In this document: positions 9,515 to 20,141 of the stretch, piece after piece | Layout of the letters: every line of letters begins with the position of its first letter | Position numbering within the stretch: the first letter of the stretch is position 1 | The notes under the pieces: model-generated | What the model saw: only the letters and a program-made list of their open reading frames with translations | Told to the model about the DNA's origin: nothing | The model's database searches: none | Made by a program: the position numbers and the translations under genes | Assembly (NCBI GenBank): GCA_020536535.1 | Contig: JAHLWZ010000451.1 | Coordinates: 785-58,486 of the forward strand | DNA from: Pelomyxa schiedti | Lineage: Eukaryota; Evosea; Pelobiontida; Pelomyxidae | Reading direction: 5' to 3' | DNA length: 57,702 nt

Positions 9515-11841
9515 ATGAGCAGCCCCACCACCACGGCGTCGTCGTCGCAGCCCGTCGGTTCGCCGGTGCTTTCCGAGATTATGGGAGGCCTGCGCTCCTC
9601 AGGGGGCCTCCGGTCGTCGGGGGGCTGCCACCCAGGCGCCAACTCGGCGCTGCTCCGCTCGCGCGAGAGGAGCCGATCCAAGGACACGGACATGATGCTG
9701 GCCGCGCGCCGCGCCCGCGCCACCGTGCAGGCCAACAAGCTCCGCGAGTCGACCGCGGGGGGGCTTGGCGCGAGCCTCGCAGTGGAAGAAATCATCCCGC
9801 CGACGGCTGCGGCGGAAACTATAAAGCCCGGGACGCCCGAGGCTGTAGTTGTGACTAGCCCTGAGGGAGTTACTGAGCAGGCCGCTTTTGATTTGGCCTC
9901 GTTGGTTTCGAGCTCTCCGCAACAAGTTCGTTTTTCTCAATTTGTGATTCTTTTTTTTTTTTTTTTTTTTCCCCTTCTTCTCTCCCAAGAATGTCTCGAC
10001 GCTAACACAAAATGAATATCCATTTTCCTCATTCACTTCATACAGCTGGAGATTTATGAACAGTATGTGCAGCGGCCTCCTGCAGAATCAATGCAGAGTA
10101 TAACTAAAGTTTTCCGTATTGGAAATGGACCGTCCTCATCTCACACAATGGGACCGAAGCGTGCTGCTGGTTTCATTCATTTTTTGGCCTCTACGCATCT
10201 TATTCCTCTCAAGAACGATTTGCTTCAATGTGGCCGCTCGGGAAAGAGGGGTGCACACATTACAGAGTTACTCTCTATGGAAGTCTTGCTGATACAGGGA
10301 AAGGCCATTTGACTGACAAGGTTTTGGCTTACTGATGTAACTGCTGTTAGGTTCTCATTCTTTTTTAAAGGTAATACTCTCCGCCTTGGGAGAAGATCAC
10401 ACACAAGTTATTTTTTGCACTGGTGATGTACCTGCCAAATTGGATATTCATGTCAACCCTTTGACATTTGAGGCCTTAAAAGCCAATGAGGCACGTGATG
10501 AAGTTTATTTATGGACCCTTACTCTATCACACAGGAAGTAGTTGGTGAGTATACTGCTTGGAGTATTGGAGGTGGATGTGTTATTGATGAACACAACATT
10601 GATAAAGTACAACATTTTACTTGGTTTAGCCATCACGCTCATCCTGTTACAGGATGCAACAACCTATAATAAATACCCCTTCAGTCAAATGACTCAATTC
10701 ATACAGTATGCCGAGAAGACAGGTCCCTCTAATAGCACTCTTTTTGTATTCTGAAGATTTAACACAACACAGGGAAACATCTCTGGCAAATAGTTCATGA
10801 TGTCGAACCGGAAATATTTGAAAAAGTTCCTGATGACAAGTTGACTGACCTAACAGATTCTCGAGGATGGCTGTGGAAAGTGTGGACAACAATGAAAAGT
10901 ACTGCTGTCTCAAAGAACTTGAAAATGTAACAAAAACAAAGAGTGCGTACAACGCGGGTTGACAACAACCGAAGTTGAAATTCCTGGACCTTTGCATTTG
11001 AAACGAAAGGCACAGTCTCTTAAAGGCAAAAAAGGCAGATCAGAGTTATTCATGTATACGCTGTCTGTTTCTGAAGAAAACGCCTCAGCTGGCGAAGTAG
11101 TCACAGCTCCAACTTGCGGGTAAGGTCACACACTCGTTGAGTTTCTCACTGGGTTTAGGTCGTGTGGAGTGGTTCCAGGGATGCTATACTACCTTCAACA
11201 GCATGAGCACCTTTCTGATGAAGATGTACTCAAGGCTCTCGCAACTGCTGGGCTTGTCGGTAGCGTGGTGAGGGCAAACGCTTCAGTTTCTGGTGCCGAA
11301 GTTGGGTGCCAGGGGGAGGTACACTCCGCCATCCCAGCCTCTTTTGAAGATTTACCTATTGTAAGGTTGGTGTGGCAACATCCATGGCGGCGGCAGCTGC
11401 CACTTTCATTTTTGGTGGGACCCCACTGCAATGCGAGCTTGCAGCTGAAATGGCTATGGAAGGCCTACTGGGCCTCACTTGCTGCCCAGTACTTGGTCTT
11501 GTCCAGGTGAAATATAAACAGCACACCTGCATTTATATAACACCCCAATTCAACAAAAGGTTCCTTGCATTGATAGGAATGTGGCCGGAGTAGGCCGGGC
11601 TTTGGATTGCTCCGAACTTGCACTCACGAGGTCAGAGCCCAACTTGATTTCCTTTGATGAAATATGCTTCACAATGCTTGTTACAGGTTTTTGTTTTATG
11701 TTTTATTCCTTCTTGCCCCATTACTCACATTTTTTTTCCGCAGGCCACGACATGAAGCGAGAGTACAAGGAAACCTCCCTTGGTGGAGAAGCCTACACTT
11801 GGAACCTCGATGAAAGAATTCTTGCTGCCACGAAGCACTAA
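9515..11841 (+). CDS. L-serine dehydratase, bacterial-type iron-sulfur enzyme (fused beta and alpha domains)
   Basis: Deaminates L-serine to pyruvate and ammonia using a [4Fe-4S] cluster rather than PLP. Exon 1 (9515-9925) is a low-complexity N-terminal extension. The beta domain begins at 10046 (KVFRIGNGPSSSHTMGPKRAA), then ERFASMWPLGKEG and VTLYGSLADTGKGHLTDKVL. The alpha domain holds VVTAPTCGSCGVVPGMLYYL, VVRANASVSGAEVGCQGEV, SMAAAAATFIFGG, GLTCCPVLGLVQ, CIDRN and the C-terminal KEYKETSLGGEA. Cluster-ligand cysteines are present at the expected places (GSCGV, LTCCPV and the CIDRN cysteine). Many short introns interrupt it, for example one after the codons KRAA in the beta domain. The family is common in bacteria and patchy in eukaryotes. 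The long Ser/Arg-rich leader could be a targeting or regulatory extension. Confidence 0.85.
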
Positions 11842-12091
11842 AGATTTTCCGAAAGCAAAGAAATAATCCAAAAGATTCTTTGTGTTTCTGCCTGCCTGTT
11901 GGAGAAGTAATCAACAGCTCGGATCGATCATATCATTTTCAATGAAACGTGGAAAATCACAGCGGCGTTCGCGCAATGCACTGCACAAACAGTGCATTTG
12001 CGTGAACAGGAGTGTACCTGTGATGTGTCATGGGGGATGGCCTGCACCGCATGCTTATATCACTGCCGCCAATGAGTTGCTTTGATTGTCG

Positions 12092-14373
12092 AAATGAAAA
12101 ACCCTGCAGTGTGGTTATGTGTGGGCGTGGTTCTTATGGCAGTTGTGGAGGGCTCTATAAGGGTAGACAACGCTACAAAGATGTTTGTAGACGAATACGG
12201 CAGGTTGGTGGTTTTTATTCCTCGGTTTCTCGTTCCAACGGTTTTTTGAAGGCAAAGATTCTTTCATGGAGTGAATGCCGTGTACAAGATGGATCCATAC
12301 ATGCCCATCACCGATTATTTTGATCCGCAGCTGTCACTTTGTGTACGAGTACCATTTTTGGCACGCAAATGGTTCTAACGTGAGCAGGAAGAGGACATGG
12401 AAGATTTGTGGAACTGGGGAATGAATGCTGTTCGGTAATTCCCTTGAATACAGACTCTCCGGGCTCACTTTCTGAATAGCCTTGGTGTCATGTGGCCCGG
12501 CGTCGAGCCATCTAAAGGCCAATACGATATGACCTACCTCAGTTCTATGGCAAAAATTGCCAGCGATCTTTCTGCTCACGGAATATACACAATAATCGGT
12601 ATGCAGTTCTTGGAACAGTCGGACTTTGGTAATAGTTTACAGACTTGCACCAAGATGTCTTTAGTAGGCACGAATGTGGCGAAGGTAGACGTTTCTCTTT
12701 TGGGGGCAAGCAGTGACCTGTCTTTTTCCAATAGGCGTTCCCGATTGGGCTACCTATATTCCCCCTGATGTTGAAGCATTCCCTGCTCCTTTACGCAATG
12801 TTACCCTTGACTTTGACCCCACAACAGGTTTTATTTACTCCCAATTCTGTTTACCCAACCGTCCCAGGATATCCCACCATTGAAAGCTGCCTTCTGTATG
12901 ATTTCTTCGACTATTACTTCACGAAAGAAACAGGTTAAAACACTTATTCTTTTTCCCTTTATTTATGCTATCAGGTGCTGTGTTCCAGGCCCTGTATGAC
13001 AACACCAATGGGATACAGACAAGGTAGAAGGTAAAAAAATAAACTTGAATTAAACATGAGTAGCTGGGTAAACTTCTGGGTTGAAGTTGCAGGATACTTC
13101 AAGGATATTGACGGAGTTTTAGGCTATGAACTTATTAATGTAGAGCTTCTTTTTTTCGGGTATAACTCTCACCTCTTTCTAGGAACCGGTAAAAATGACA
13201 GGAATTTATTTTTTCGTTGATTTGGAATTAGTGGGCTGGTGACATCTACGGGAAGAGAGGGCTATTCATCCCTGGGGAGGCCGATAGAATCAATTTGGCT
13301 CCAATGTACGAAGCTGCAAATGATGCCATTCGACAAATTGATGATGTGAAAATGCTTTTCTTTGAGAAGGCTTTCCTTAACGTAATTGGGCCAACTGGAT
13401 TAGGCTATGGTAGGACCGAGTCTTTTGGGCATCCTAATTACCATGGTAGGTCCTGGAGGAGCGGCCTATAGTGACAGACAGGTGTACAGTTACCATAATT
13501 ATTGTGGATCTATGGATGAAGATGGGAATCCTTCTAAAGTAATTCTTTGCGATGGTAGCCCACAACAAGTTGGTAGCTATCTGACCGGACATTCAGGGGA
13601 GGAAGATTTCCAATGGCAACAAGAAATGCGGGACATTGAAAACTTGGGCTGTGGTGGTTTCATGACAGAGTATCCTTTCGCTTCTAGGAGTTTCTACTCA
13701 CTTCCAATACAAGGTTTGGGGCTGTATCTGGAAATTCTTCTACCGTCATCCGTAACCTTAACTTTTTAATGGATCTTGTACTTTCCTCCAAAATTTCTCG
13801 TATTTAACACATTTCCTATAGACTGACAAGTACCAGCAAAGTTGGGCATACTGGCAATTTAAGAAATACAATGACTTCACAACAACGAATGGTACTGACT
13901 TTATTACTTTTCATGTTCCTGCTTACCCCAAGAGCAGGTGGTGAGTCCTTTTACTCTGATGATGGCACTGTTCAAACGGAGAAGGTATGATTACGGAAAA
14001 TAAGAGAATTCCTTACCTTTATGGCAGGTGGCGGCAATCACTCGGGCTTATCCACAAGCTATTGCGGGGACAATTAACTCCTATCAGTTAGATAGAGCAA
14101 CTGGAAAACTAACTGTTGACTACAACATCAACAAGGTTTCCTCATAAACCCGCACATACGTTACGAGCCCTAACTACGAAGCAGGCCATATCCCAGCCCA
14201 CGGATATCTACGTGAATGTTGCTATGAACTACCCAAAAGGCGTCAAAGTATCAATGACACCCGGTAACGTTGCAACCTACAGCTACAGTAACAACCACGT
14301 CCACGTCACTCCGTTAGCCTCCACCCCCGACGGCACCAATCTCGTTGTTACCATCACAGACAGCCTTCTGTAA
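12092..14373 (+). CDS. Endoglycoceramidase-like secreted glycoside hydrolase (GH5)
   Basis: Predicted to hydrolyse the bond between oligosaccharide and ceramide in glycosphingolipids, in a lysosome/phagosome or outside the cell. It begins with a signal peptide (MKNPAVWLCVGVVLMAVVEG), then FVDEYGR and FHGVNAVYKMDPYMP. Following motifs are LGVMWPGVEPSKGQY, GIYTII, HQDVFSRHECGEGVPDWA, GYFKDIDGVLGYELINEPWA, GDIYGKRGLFIPGEADRINL, SYHNYCG, FMTEFGAVSG and WAYWQFKKYNDF. The acid/base glutamate is the E of INEPWAGD and the nucleophile is the E of TEFGA. Cys pairs suit a secreted protein. The C-terminus is a beta-sandwich-like tail (TDIYVNVAMNYPKGVKV) after a last intron. There are about ten introns of 40-100 nt. 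The conserved EP dipeptide is encoded by an apparent 6-nt exon, 13183-13188. Confidence 0.85.
13183..13188 (+). other. Putative 6-nt microexon encoding the catalytic Glu-Pro
   Basis: Introns 13140-13182 and 13189-13231 (43 nt each, GT...AG) flank the six bases gaaccg. Splicing them gives GYELIN-EP-WAGDIY in frame, exactly the family consensus around the acid/base glutamate. No other join in this interval restores it. Confidence 0.75.
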
Positions 14374-14472
14374 ACGCGTTTGGGTAGAATAACCTTGTTG
14401 TTTTCCGAAGATTGTTTGATTTATATCCCGGTTACTGGAAGAAAGAGGTTTTTTTTTCCAACAGCAACCGTC

Positions 14473-15925
14473 ATGGACCTGGAGGCGGCGAGGAATGCGC
14501 TGAAGAAGACGAAGCCTCCGGTAGAGAGGCACATAGGGCAGCAGGCAACTACGTCGACATCATCGTCGGCGCCACCACCAGAGCCGCCTCCTATGGACGC
14601 AGACCAGCTTCGCGCGATGAAGCGTGAGAACTTCGCGTGCAACCTGGATCTGGCATTTTCAGTGCTGCCCGCCAAGGCGACCCCAGGCGGGGGCGCGGCA
14701 ATGCCCCTCGAAGCGGGGGTGCCCGTGGAGAGGTGCGACAGGGAGGGAGTGGTGGAGACTGTGTGCGTGCCGCTTGATGTGAGGAGCGCGAGGGCGATGC
14801 TGGGCCACATGACCGTGGACAAGTCGGGCGTGGTGAAGCAATTCGGCCCCATGCCTGGCGTACTAGAGGGTAGGAGCTGCCAAATTGTGTTTATTACAAT
14901 GCAAATTTGGAGGTACTAAAGCTTCTGTGAATAGGTGACCAAGAGCAATTTGATGCTGTTAAGCAGGCTTTGGGGAGGGCTATGCAGTCGTTGGCAGAGG
15001 GGTGCCCTGAATCATCCGGCTTCATTGTCAAGCTCTCCTCACGCAGCCCAAAGGATGCATCTCTGGCACACCCAAAATTCAGGGAACTTTATGAGAAATC
15101 TCTAGCGGCACTTCATTCAATCAGTGGATACTCCGCAGTTCCATGTGATACGAAGCTTGTTGCTCTGTATACCGCTGCAAAAGAGGTTGTTGCCAAAGAA
15201 ATATTTTCATCTAACATTACAAGGTAACGTGTGTACACAATGTAGATGAAGCCATGGCACTACTTCTGGCCAGTAAACGTATATGCTTTGACCTCTCCCT
15301 TGACTTGAAGTTCCCAGAGGAGTTCTCACTAAAAGTAAGTCATTTTCCGTATTTCTGGCATCCCAATTTTCAAAACAAAACAGATAGTTGTAAGGCCATG
15401 GGTGAATATTCCTATGTGGGGTGAGTTCCGCGCATTTGTAAACAACAACAAAATGACTGCCTTGTCTCAGTATTTCTCGCAAGTGAGTTCTATGCCTCGC
15501 GATTGTCTCTGATAACCCACAGCTCTTCTTTCCAGAGCTTACTGATGGTGCACGCTGTGCAGCACTACGTGACACTATAATGCAATTCTTTGAGACTCAT
15601 GTTCAGCCTCACACCTCCACACTTGCTGGAGGTAAGTACTCTGTTGATTTCATAGTAGACGCATCCAACAATGTGTCCATACTTGAATTCAACCCATTCA
15701 TGATAAGGTAAGTATTCCCCCTTCCCCTCCATTCTATATACTTCTCAAAGCACGAGTTCCTGCCTCTTTGACTGGTCAAACGAGAAGGATGACAAGATTA
15801 TGCACGGCGAGTTGCCTTTTGAGTTCCGCGTTCATAAGACTTCCCTCGTAGATGTGCCTGGTGCCAAGGCCAAGATGTCTAGCTCACTACCCCCTGACTG
15901 GGTCACACTCATCTTTACAGAGTGA
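14473..15925 (+). CDS. CDC123: CDC123 / D123-family protein (eIF2 assembly factor, ATP-grasp fold)
   Basis: CDC123 promotes assembly of the translation initiation factor eIF2. Exon 1 (14473-14869) encodes an Ala/Pro-rich leader and a divergent first half. After the splice at 14935 the family signature is clear: GFIVKLSSRSPKDASL, HPKFRELYEKSLAAL, ICFDLSLDLKFPEEF, IVVRPWVNIPMWGEFRAFV, KMTALSQYFSQ, YSVDFIVDASNNVSILEFNPF and SCLFDWSNE. The charged residues of the ATP-grasp core (R in VVRPWVN, EFRAF, the N of FNPF) are retained. Six short introns are visible. It lies in the same direction as, and just upstream of, the first orphan family A gene. Confidence 0.85.
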
Positions 15926-15981
15926 AGCCATCACTCTTTGTTTTCTCTTAAAACTTGTTGTTCAAAGAAGGCCTCTCTGTG

Positions 15982-17491
15982 ATGGGCAACTCGACACACA
16001 AGAGCCCAAGCAATAACGCACCCGAGTTCTTCACGATTCGAGACCAACTGGTCGCGATGGCGACGAGCAAACACTGGCGAGCGGGGGCGGGGAGCCGGAT
16101 GGGGGCACTCCTGGACGACGCGGCGATGGCGGGCATCGCGTGGATGCTGGTGCGCATGCAACCGCACGTGCCCGTGCTCATGGAGCCCCGCATGAAGGAC
16201 AGGCTCTACACCGCCGCCGTCGTCGTGGCTCCCAACGGCAACGCCCGCGCTGTGGCTCTCGAGGGTGCCTTCTCCGACGACGCCGTCGGCACTTGTGGCT
16301 CCCAGAGGGTGCTGTTTGCCATTGTGCAAAGGGAGAGGAGGTACGCGGACGTGGGGGTGTGGGATGCAGTTGTGGGAGGGGCGGCGGTGGATAAGTTCAG
16401 GGTGGACGCTGGCGAGGGAACGACTCTGTTCAAAAACCAATCCACTTGTTGCAATGAAAAGTGGTTGGTGTGGTTGGCTTCACGAAACGGCCCTTCTGGG
16501 AAAATGTGAGGGTTAGTGCCATACTTCATTTGTCAGTTTATTCCTCTTCCCTTCACTTTTACGCACATTCTTGAACTGATATATTTGCCTCAGTGCCTGC
16601 CTTCACGTGTGGTCCCTTGGTAAGGACCATACCCACAGTGCCGTTGACTTGGATACAATGATTCCTACTTGTTGTAAAGAGTTCTTCCATTTGACGTTTG
16701 ACTTTACTTATTCCGATTCCAGAATAAGGTGCCTGACATTTCCATTTTTCATATTCTCACATCAGCGCAGTAATGGTGATGAATTATCCATTGTGCTTGG
16801 TGTTTGCCTGGGCTATAAATCAGATTTCACAGGTAGCTATGTCATTGCAACAGTCTCTCCCCACAGTGACAACACCAAGTCCACAATTCACGTTCTTCGG
16901 CTTGACTTATCAAAACTTGCCTCTGGGCCGACACACACCTCTTTTTCCGGTGAACGAAGGCCTTCGTTTGGTTTCTACCCATTCCTCCTAATCGCTTTCA
17001 CAGGGTCGATAAACACGCAACTGCCTTTATTTTTGTGGGGTGGCCGGCTGCTTCTCCACAGCCAGAACAAAGACTACAATGTACTTTTACTCACTGATGC
17101 CAGCACCGGGGACACAAAATGTGAAATCCGCGGAATGGGTCAATCTGGATCGTCAGTTTTTACTCTGACTGATACAGCTGCCGTACAGTACTTATACAGC
17201 GCAGAACAGGCCTACCTATGGTCCTTTGGCAAGCCTGACCAGCAGCTTGCCTACACTCAGCTACCCGCCGTGTGGAATCCTGTGCGGACCAGTATATTTG
17301 TACCACATCTAACTAGCGATCCGAATGCTCTTCGGGCTGTGGGGATTGGAGGAGGATGCTTTGTTACAGTCAGGGGGGAGTCCTCACCATGCCTGAATGT
17401 TCACAATGCCTATACCGCAGCTGTCACTGACACAGTCACGTCTTCTCCCTCTCTGCATCTTGGCTCTATATGTCTATCAAGGTGGTTGTGA
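15982..17491 (+). CDS. Orphan family A protein, copy A1
   Basis: Not recognised. The first exon starts at MGNSTHKSPSNNAPEFFTIR and holds the conserved module FTIRDQLVAMATSKHWRAGA...DDAAMAGIAWMLVRMQPH and GTCGSQRVLFA, then CCNEKWLVW. After an intron starting about 16508 the remainder looks like repeated beta-strand blades: CLHVWSLGKD, DELSIVLGV, STIHVLRLDLSKL, LFLWGGRLLLH, AYLWSFGKPDQQLAY, GIGGGCFVTVRGE and SPSLHLGSICLSRW. I suggest a propeller-like C-terminal half. The module DNA is much more GC-rich than the rest and almost identical to copies A2 and A3. At least three exons. The same short module, more diverged, occurs in family B. No function can be assigned. Confidence 0.7.
16027..16320 (+). 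repeat. Homogenised GC-rich block, copy in A1
   Basis: About 294 bp nearly identical in DNA to 20264-20557 and 27259-27552. Against the 27259 copy I count only about five base differences by eye. Flanking coding DNA is much less alike. Confidence 0.85.
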
Positions 17492-17614
17492 TTGTGGTCT
17501 GGCAAGAGCCTCATAATGTATTTAATGCTAAAACCAACCTTTATTTCATCAAGAGCTAAGCTAATGAAAAGAAGAAAATAAGCATTACTGTGGATGGTGT
17601 TGCCTGAGGTTGGT

Positions 17615-18475
17615 TCAAGTCTGGCGAATGTGAGGAGGGCGAGGTGGCTCGGGTTTGAGAAGTTCTGGGGTTTTGATGGTTGCTCGGCATTTACGGACCC
17701 ATTTGGGTTTGTGAGTGTGGTACGGCTTCGGTGCATCACCTGCTGGCTTGCGTCCAACAATCAGATATAAAACTGGTAGCTGCGTATTAAGCTCCTTTCT
17801 CTGCCGTTGTGTTTCGCATGCATTCTTGGCCTCACCTTTTTCCTCTTCCTCTTCCTCTTCCTCTTCCTCTTCCTCTTCCTCTTCCTCGGCATTCCGTCCG
17901 TGGTTGCTGTGAATGTGGTGATACAAGCTATTCACTGCACTTAATCTAGATCGGAAATGTGCCCACCCTGGCCTTTTATAGTGCGTCGTGCAGTGGGGGC
18001 ACATGTACGGCAGATTACCCCTCTCCGGTATCAACTCATTTGCTATGCGCCAATCATGATGTCTACCATCTATCGCCAAAGATCCCTGACCAGTCATGAG
18101 TCTTGCTTTGATCCTGGTAACTTTATCTTTCAACGTTGGTGATTCTACGCAGGAGTCTGAATCGGAACTTGATGCCATTGCCAAATCTTGCAATCTCCGC
18201 CAACGTGACTGTTTGCGTTTCCGCCGATGGTGGTTCACGATGTGCGCATACAAACTATTAACAGCGTGCACTCTAGAAGGGAACCATGCCCATCCAGGCC
18301 TTTCAAAGCCCTTGCATTGTGAGCAGGCGTATGGAGTATTCTGGTCTCTTGGCACCTTGGCATTTGCTGTTCGCCACGCACTCTTTTCCTCTCAATCTTC
18401 ACAGTAAGGGCACAAAGAAAAAACAAAAGAAATACATAGTACGTTAAAAATTGAGATTTCCTGCGTACCGCGCAT
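17615..18475 (-). CDS. Zinc-finger protein with two copies of an uncharacterised 'RPGW' finger
   Basis: Two related fingers: first WRTANAKVPRDQNTPYACSQC then RPGWAWFPSRVHAVNSLYAH; second WRIANELIPERGNLPYMCPHC then KRPGWAHFRSRLSAVNSLYH. Each has C-x2-C and an H-x4-H-type pair about 24 residues on, with an invariant RPGW and AVNSLY between. A run of about 16 Glu follows, encoded by a CTTCCT-type hexamer tract at 17841-17886 of the plus strand, then a basic tail rich in K, P and R. The start is inferred at 18475: ATGCGCG is a 7-nt first coding exon, spliced over a 62-nt intron (GT donor, TTGAG acceptor). Two fingers and a basic tail suggest nucleic-acid binding, but this is inference. A poly(A) signal lies at 17540-17545. 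Confidence 0.7.
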
Positions 18476-18711
18476 GGTCGTCTCGGAGGACTGGGCGTTA
18501 TTTTATTTATTCTTACGGTGGGTTGATAATCACAGCTATAAATGACACCTGTGATGACCAGAATGGGCGTCCCCAGCAGTGAAGAACATATAGTGCAAAG
18601 GGGCCCTCTGTCATTGCATATGTGGTGATGGTTGCGGTCTAAGTTGAACATGGAGACACATCCTGTCCTCTCATATGGGAGTTTCAAGGAAATCACAATT
18701 GTAGCGACACA

Positions 18712-20073
18712 ATGAGTGCAAGCGGGAGGAAAAAGAAGGCAAGGGGCACATACAAGCACGCCCCTGTTCCCCGATTGACCTTCGGACTGGACCTTGCCTC
18801 TCAATTCGCCGCACTGTGCCTGCTCTCGCACCAAAGGTGCAGTGGCGCAAGCAACAAGGGCTCGGAGCTTCGGCGCCTCGCAATCAGAACCGTTTGGCAG
18901 TGGGTGGTGCACGAAGCGCCAGTCAGGCTGGTGAACCTGCGCCTACTCAGGGAGCCGCGCCAAAGGGGGGCTGTGGACTGGGAGGCCCTGCTGACTCTGG
19001 GAGTGTCCGAAGCCACGCTGGCTGTGGTTCCGCGCGAGACGAGGCACTGGGCGCGCGAGACGCAAGGGTGCTTGAGCCTGGTTGGCGCCAATCGCGTGCA
19101 TTTGATTGAGAGGGTAAGGGAGAGGGGAGAGATGGTGTCGAGCAAAGTTGCATGCTTCAAGGGCGACGGGAAGCTGTACAGAACGGTCAGGGACGCGGGG
19201 GCACTGCGTGATTGTGATGGGGCGTGTGAGTGCGAGTTGGGATACAATAAGGTGGTGGTGTCCCAGGCTGCGGGGAACATTTGTGTGAATCAAAAGTGGG
19301 TGGTTCTTGGTGGCTGGAGTTGGGGGAGTCTTAAGCGGATTGTTATTGTGAACTTACTTTTGGCTGGTCAACAAGGGGAAGCGGTTGCAGAAAAGGTGAT
19401 CACAAGCTTCTCACGGGACAAGCGCCTGCTTGGGGTTTTCTTGGACAGGTATCATTGTGATGAGGCATTGTTCGTTTGGTTAAGTGGAGAGCTTTCGGTA
19501 GAAGTGAACATAGTCAACTTGGAGCAACTGTGGTCTTCCCCTAATACCTTCAGCCCAATCATATCCGCACTGTACTTGCTGCCAAGCACTAGTTTGAGAT
19601 CAGCCTATGACGTCCAAGAGCAGTGGTTGGTACTGAGGACAGAATCAAACAAGAGATCCTTCATAGTCAAGGCAAATCCACACATTTTCCAGACCGTAAT
19701 TCTCCAGTATGCCGAAATATCAGCCGACATGCAGGACAATCTACTCCACTCCGCCCAGTTTAAGTCTCAAAGACTGGAGCTCTCGCAGTTGAGTGAAAGA
19801 CTGTACTGTGTCTCAGCATTCATGGTGCTCCTTTCAGAGATACTAACAGTTGAAATTTGGGACTGCAACACCCCCTCCCATGCCATCAGCATTGTTGAGT
19901 GCAGGAAGGACTGCCATATGGTCTTTGGGCACGCAGGCTTCCTGTTCTATGACTATGGTGACCACGTTGTGATAACTGACTACCTCTCTGGCACGAGAGT
20001 CGCCGAACTCTCCTACGTAGTACCCGGAACAAATCCGGGTACAGTCTTCACGCAGTTCTCTTTCTTGTACTGA
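18712..20073 (+). CDS. Orphan family B protein, copy B1
   Basis: Single-exon gene of 453 residues, not recognised. The N-terminal module (LASQFAALCLLSHQRCSGAS...RTVWQWVVHE) is a diverged relative of the module in copy B2 (LQFVALMTSSHARCGACSP) and of family A (DQLVAMATSKHRRAGAGS). A second shared motif is GNICVNQKWVVLGGW. The C-terminal part has blade-like strands (LTVEIWDCNTPSHAISIVEC, HAGFLFYDYGDHVVITDYLS), again suggesting a beta-propeller or similar fold. It starts 237 bp from the divergent zinc-finger gene, and copy A2 follows within 70 bp in the same direction. No catalytic signature seen. Confidence 0.7.
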   Translation: MSASGRKKKARGTYKHAPVPRLTFGLDLASQFAALCLLSHQRCSGASNKGSELRRLAIRTVWQWVVHEAPVRLVNLRLLREPRQRGAVDWEALLTLGVSEATLAVVPRETRHWARETQGCLSLVGANRVHLIERVRERGEMVSSKVACFKGDGKLYRTVRDAGALRDCDGACECELGYNKVVVSQAAGNICVNQKWVVLGGWSWGSLKRIVIVNLLLAGQQGEAVAEKVITSFSRDKRLLGVFLDRYHCDEALFVWLSGELSVEVNIVNLEQLWSSPNTFSPIISALYLLPSTSLRSAYDVQEQWLVLRTESNKRSFIVKANPHIFQTVILQYAEISADMQDNLLHSAQFKSQRLELSQLSERLYCVSAFMVLLSEILTVEIWDCNTPSHAISIVECRKDCHMVFGHAGFLFYDYGDHVVITDYLSGTRVAELSYVVPGTNPGTVFTQFSFLY

Positions 20074-20141
20074 ACCAAAGTTGTACCTTGAACCAAAAAG
20101 CAAACAATCAGGCAATAATTCTTTTCTCGTACGGTTGGGAA

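Noticed and set aside
9599-10036. Minus-strand open frame opposite serine dehydratase exon 1
   Set aside because: Composition shadow that includes a poly-Lys run from the poly-T intron; no family match.
17841-17886. CTTCCT tract as a stand-alone microsatellite
   Set aside because: It lies within the zinc-finger reading frame and encodes its poly-Glu segment, so it is counted with that gene.
18801-19293. Minus-strand open frames opposite B1
   Set aside because: B1 is a single long frame of 453 codons with homology to B2; the opposite frames are not conserved in B2.
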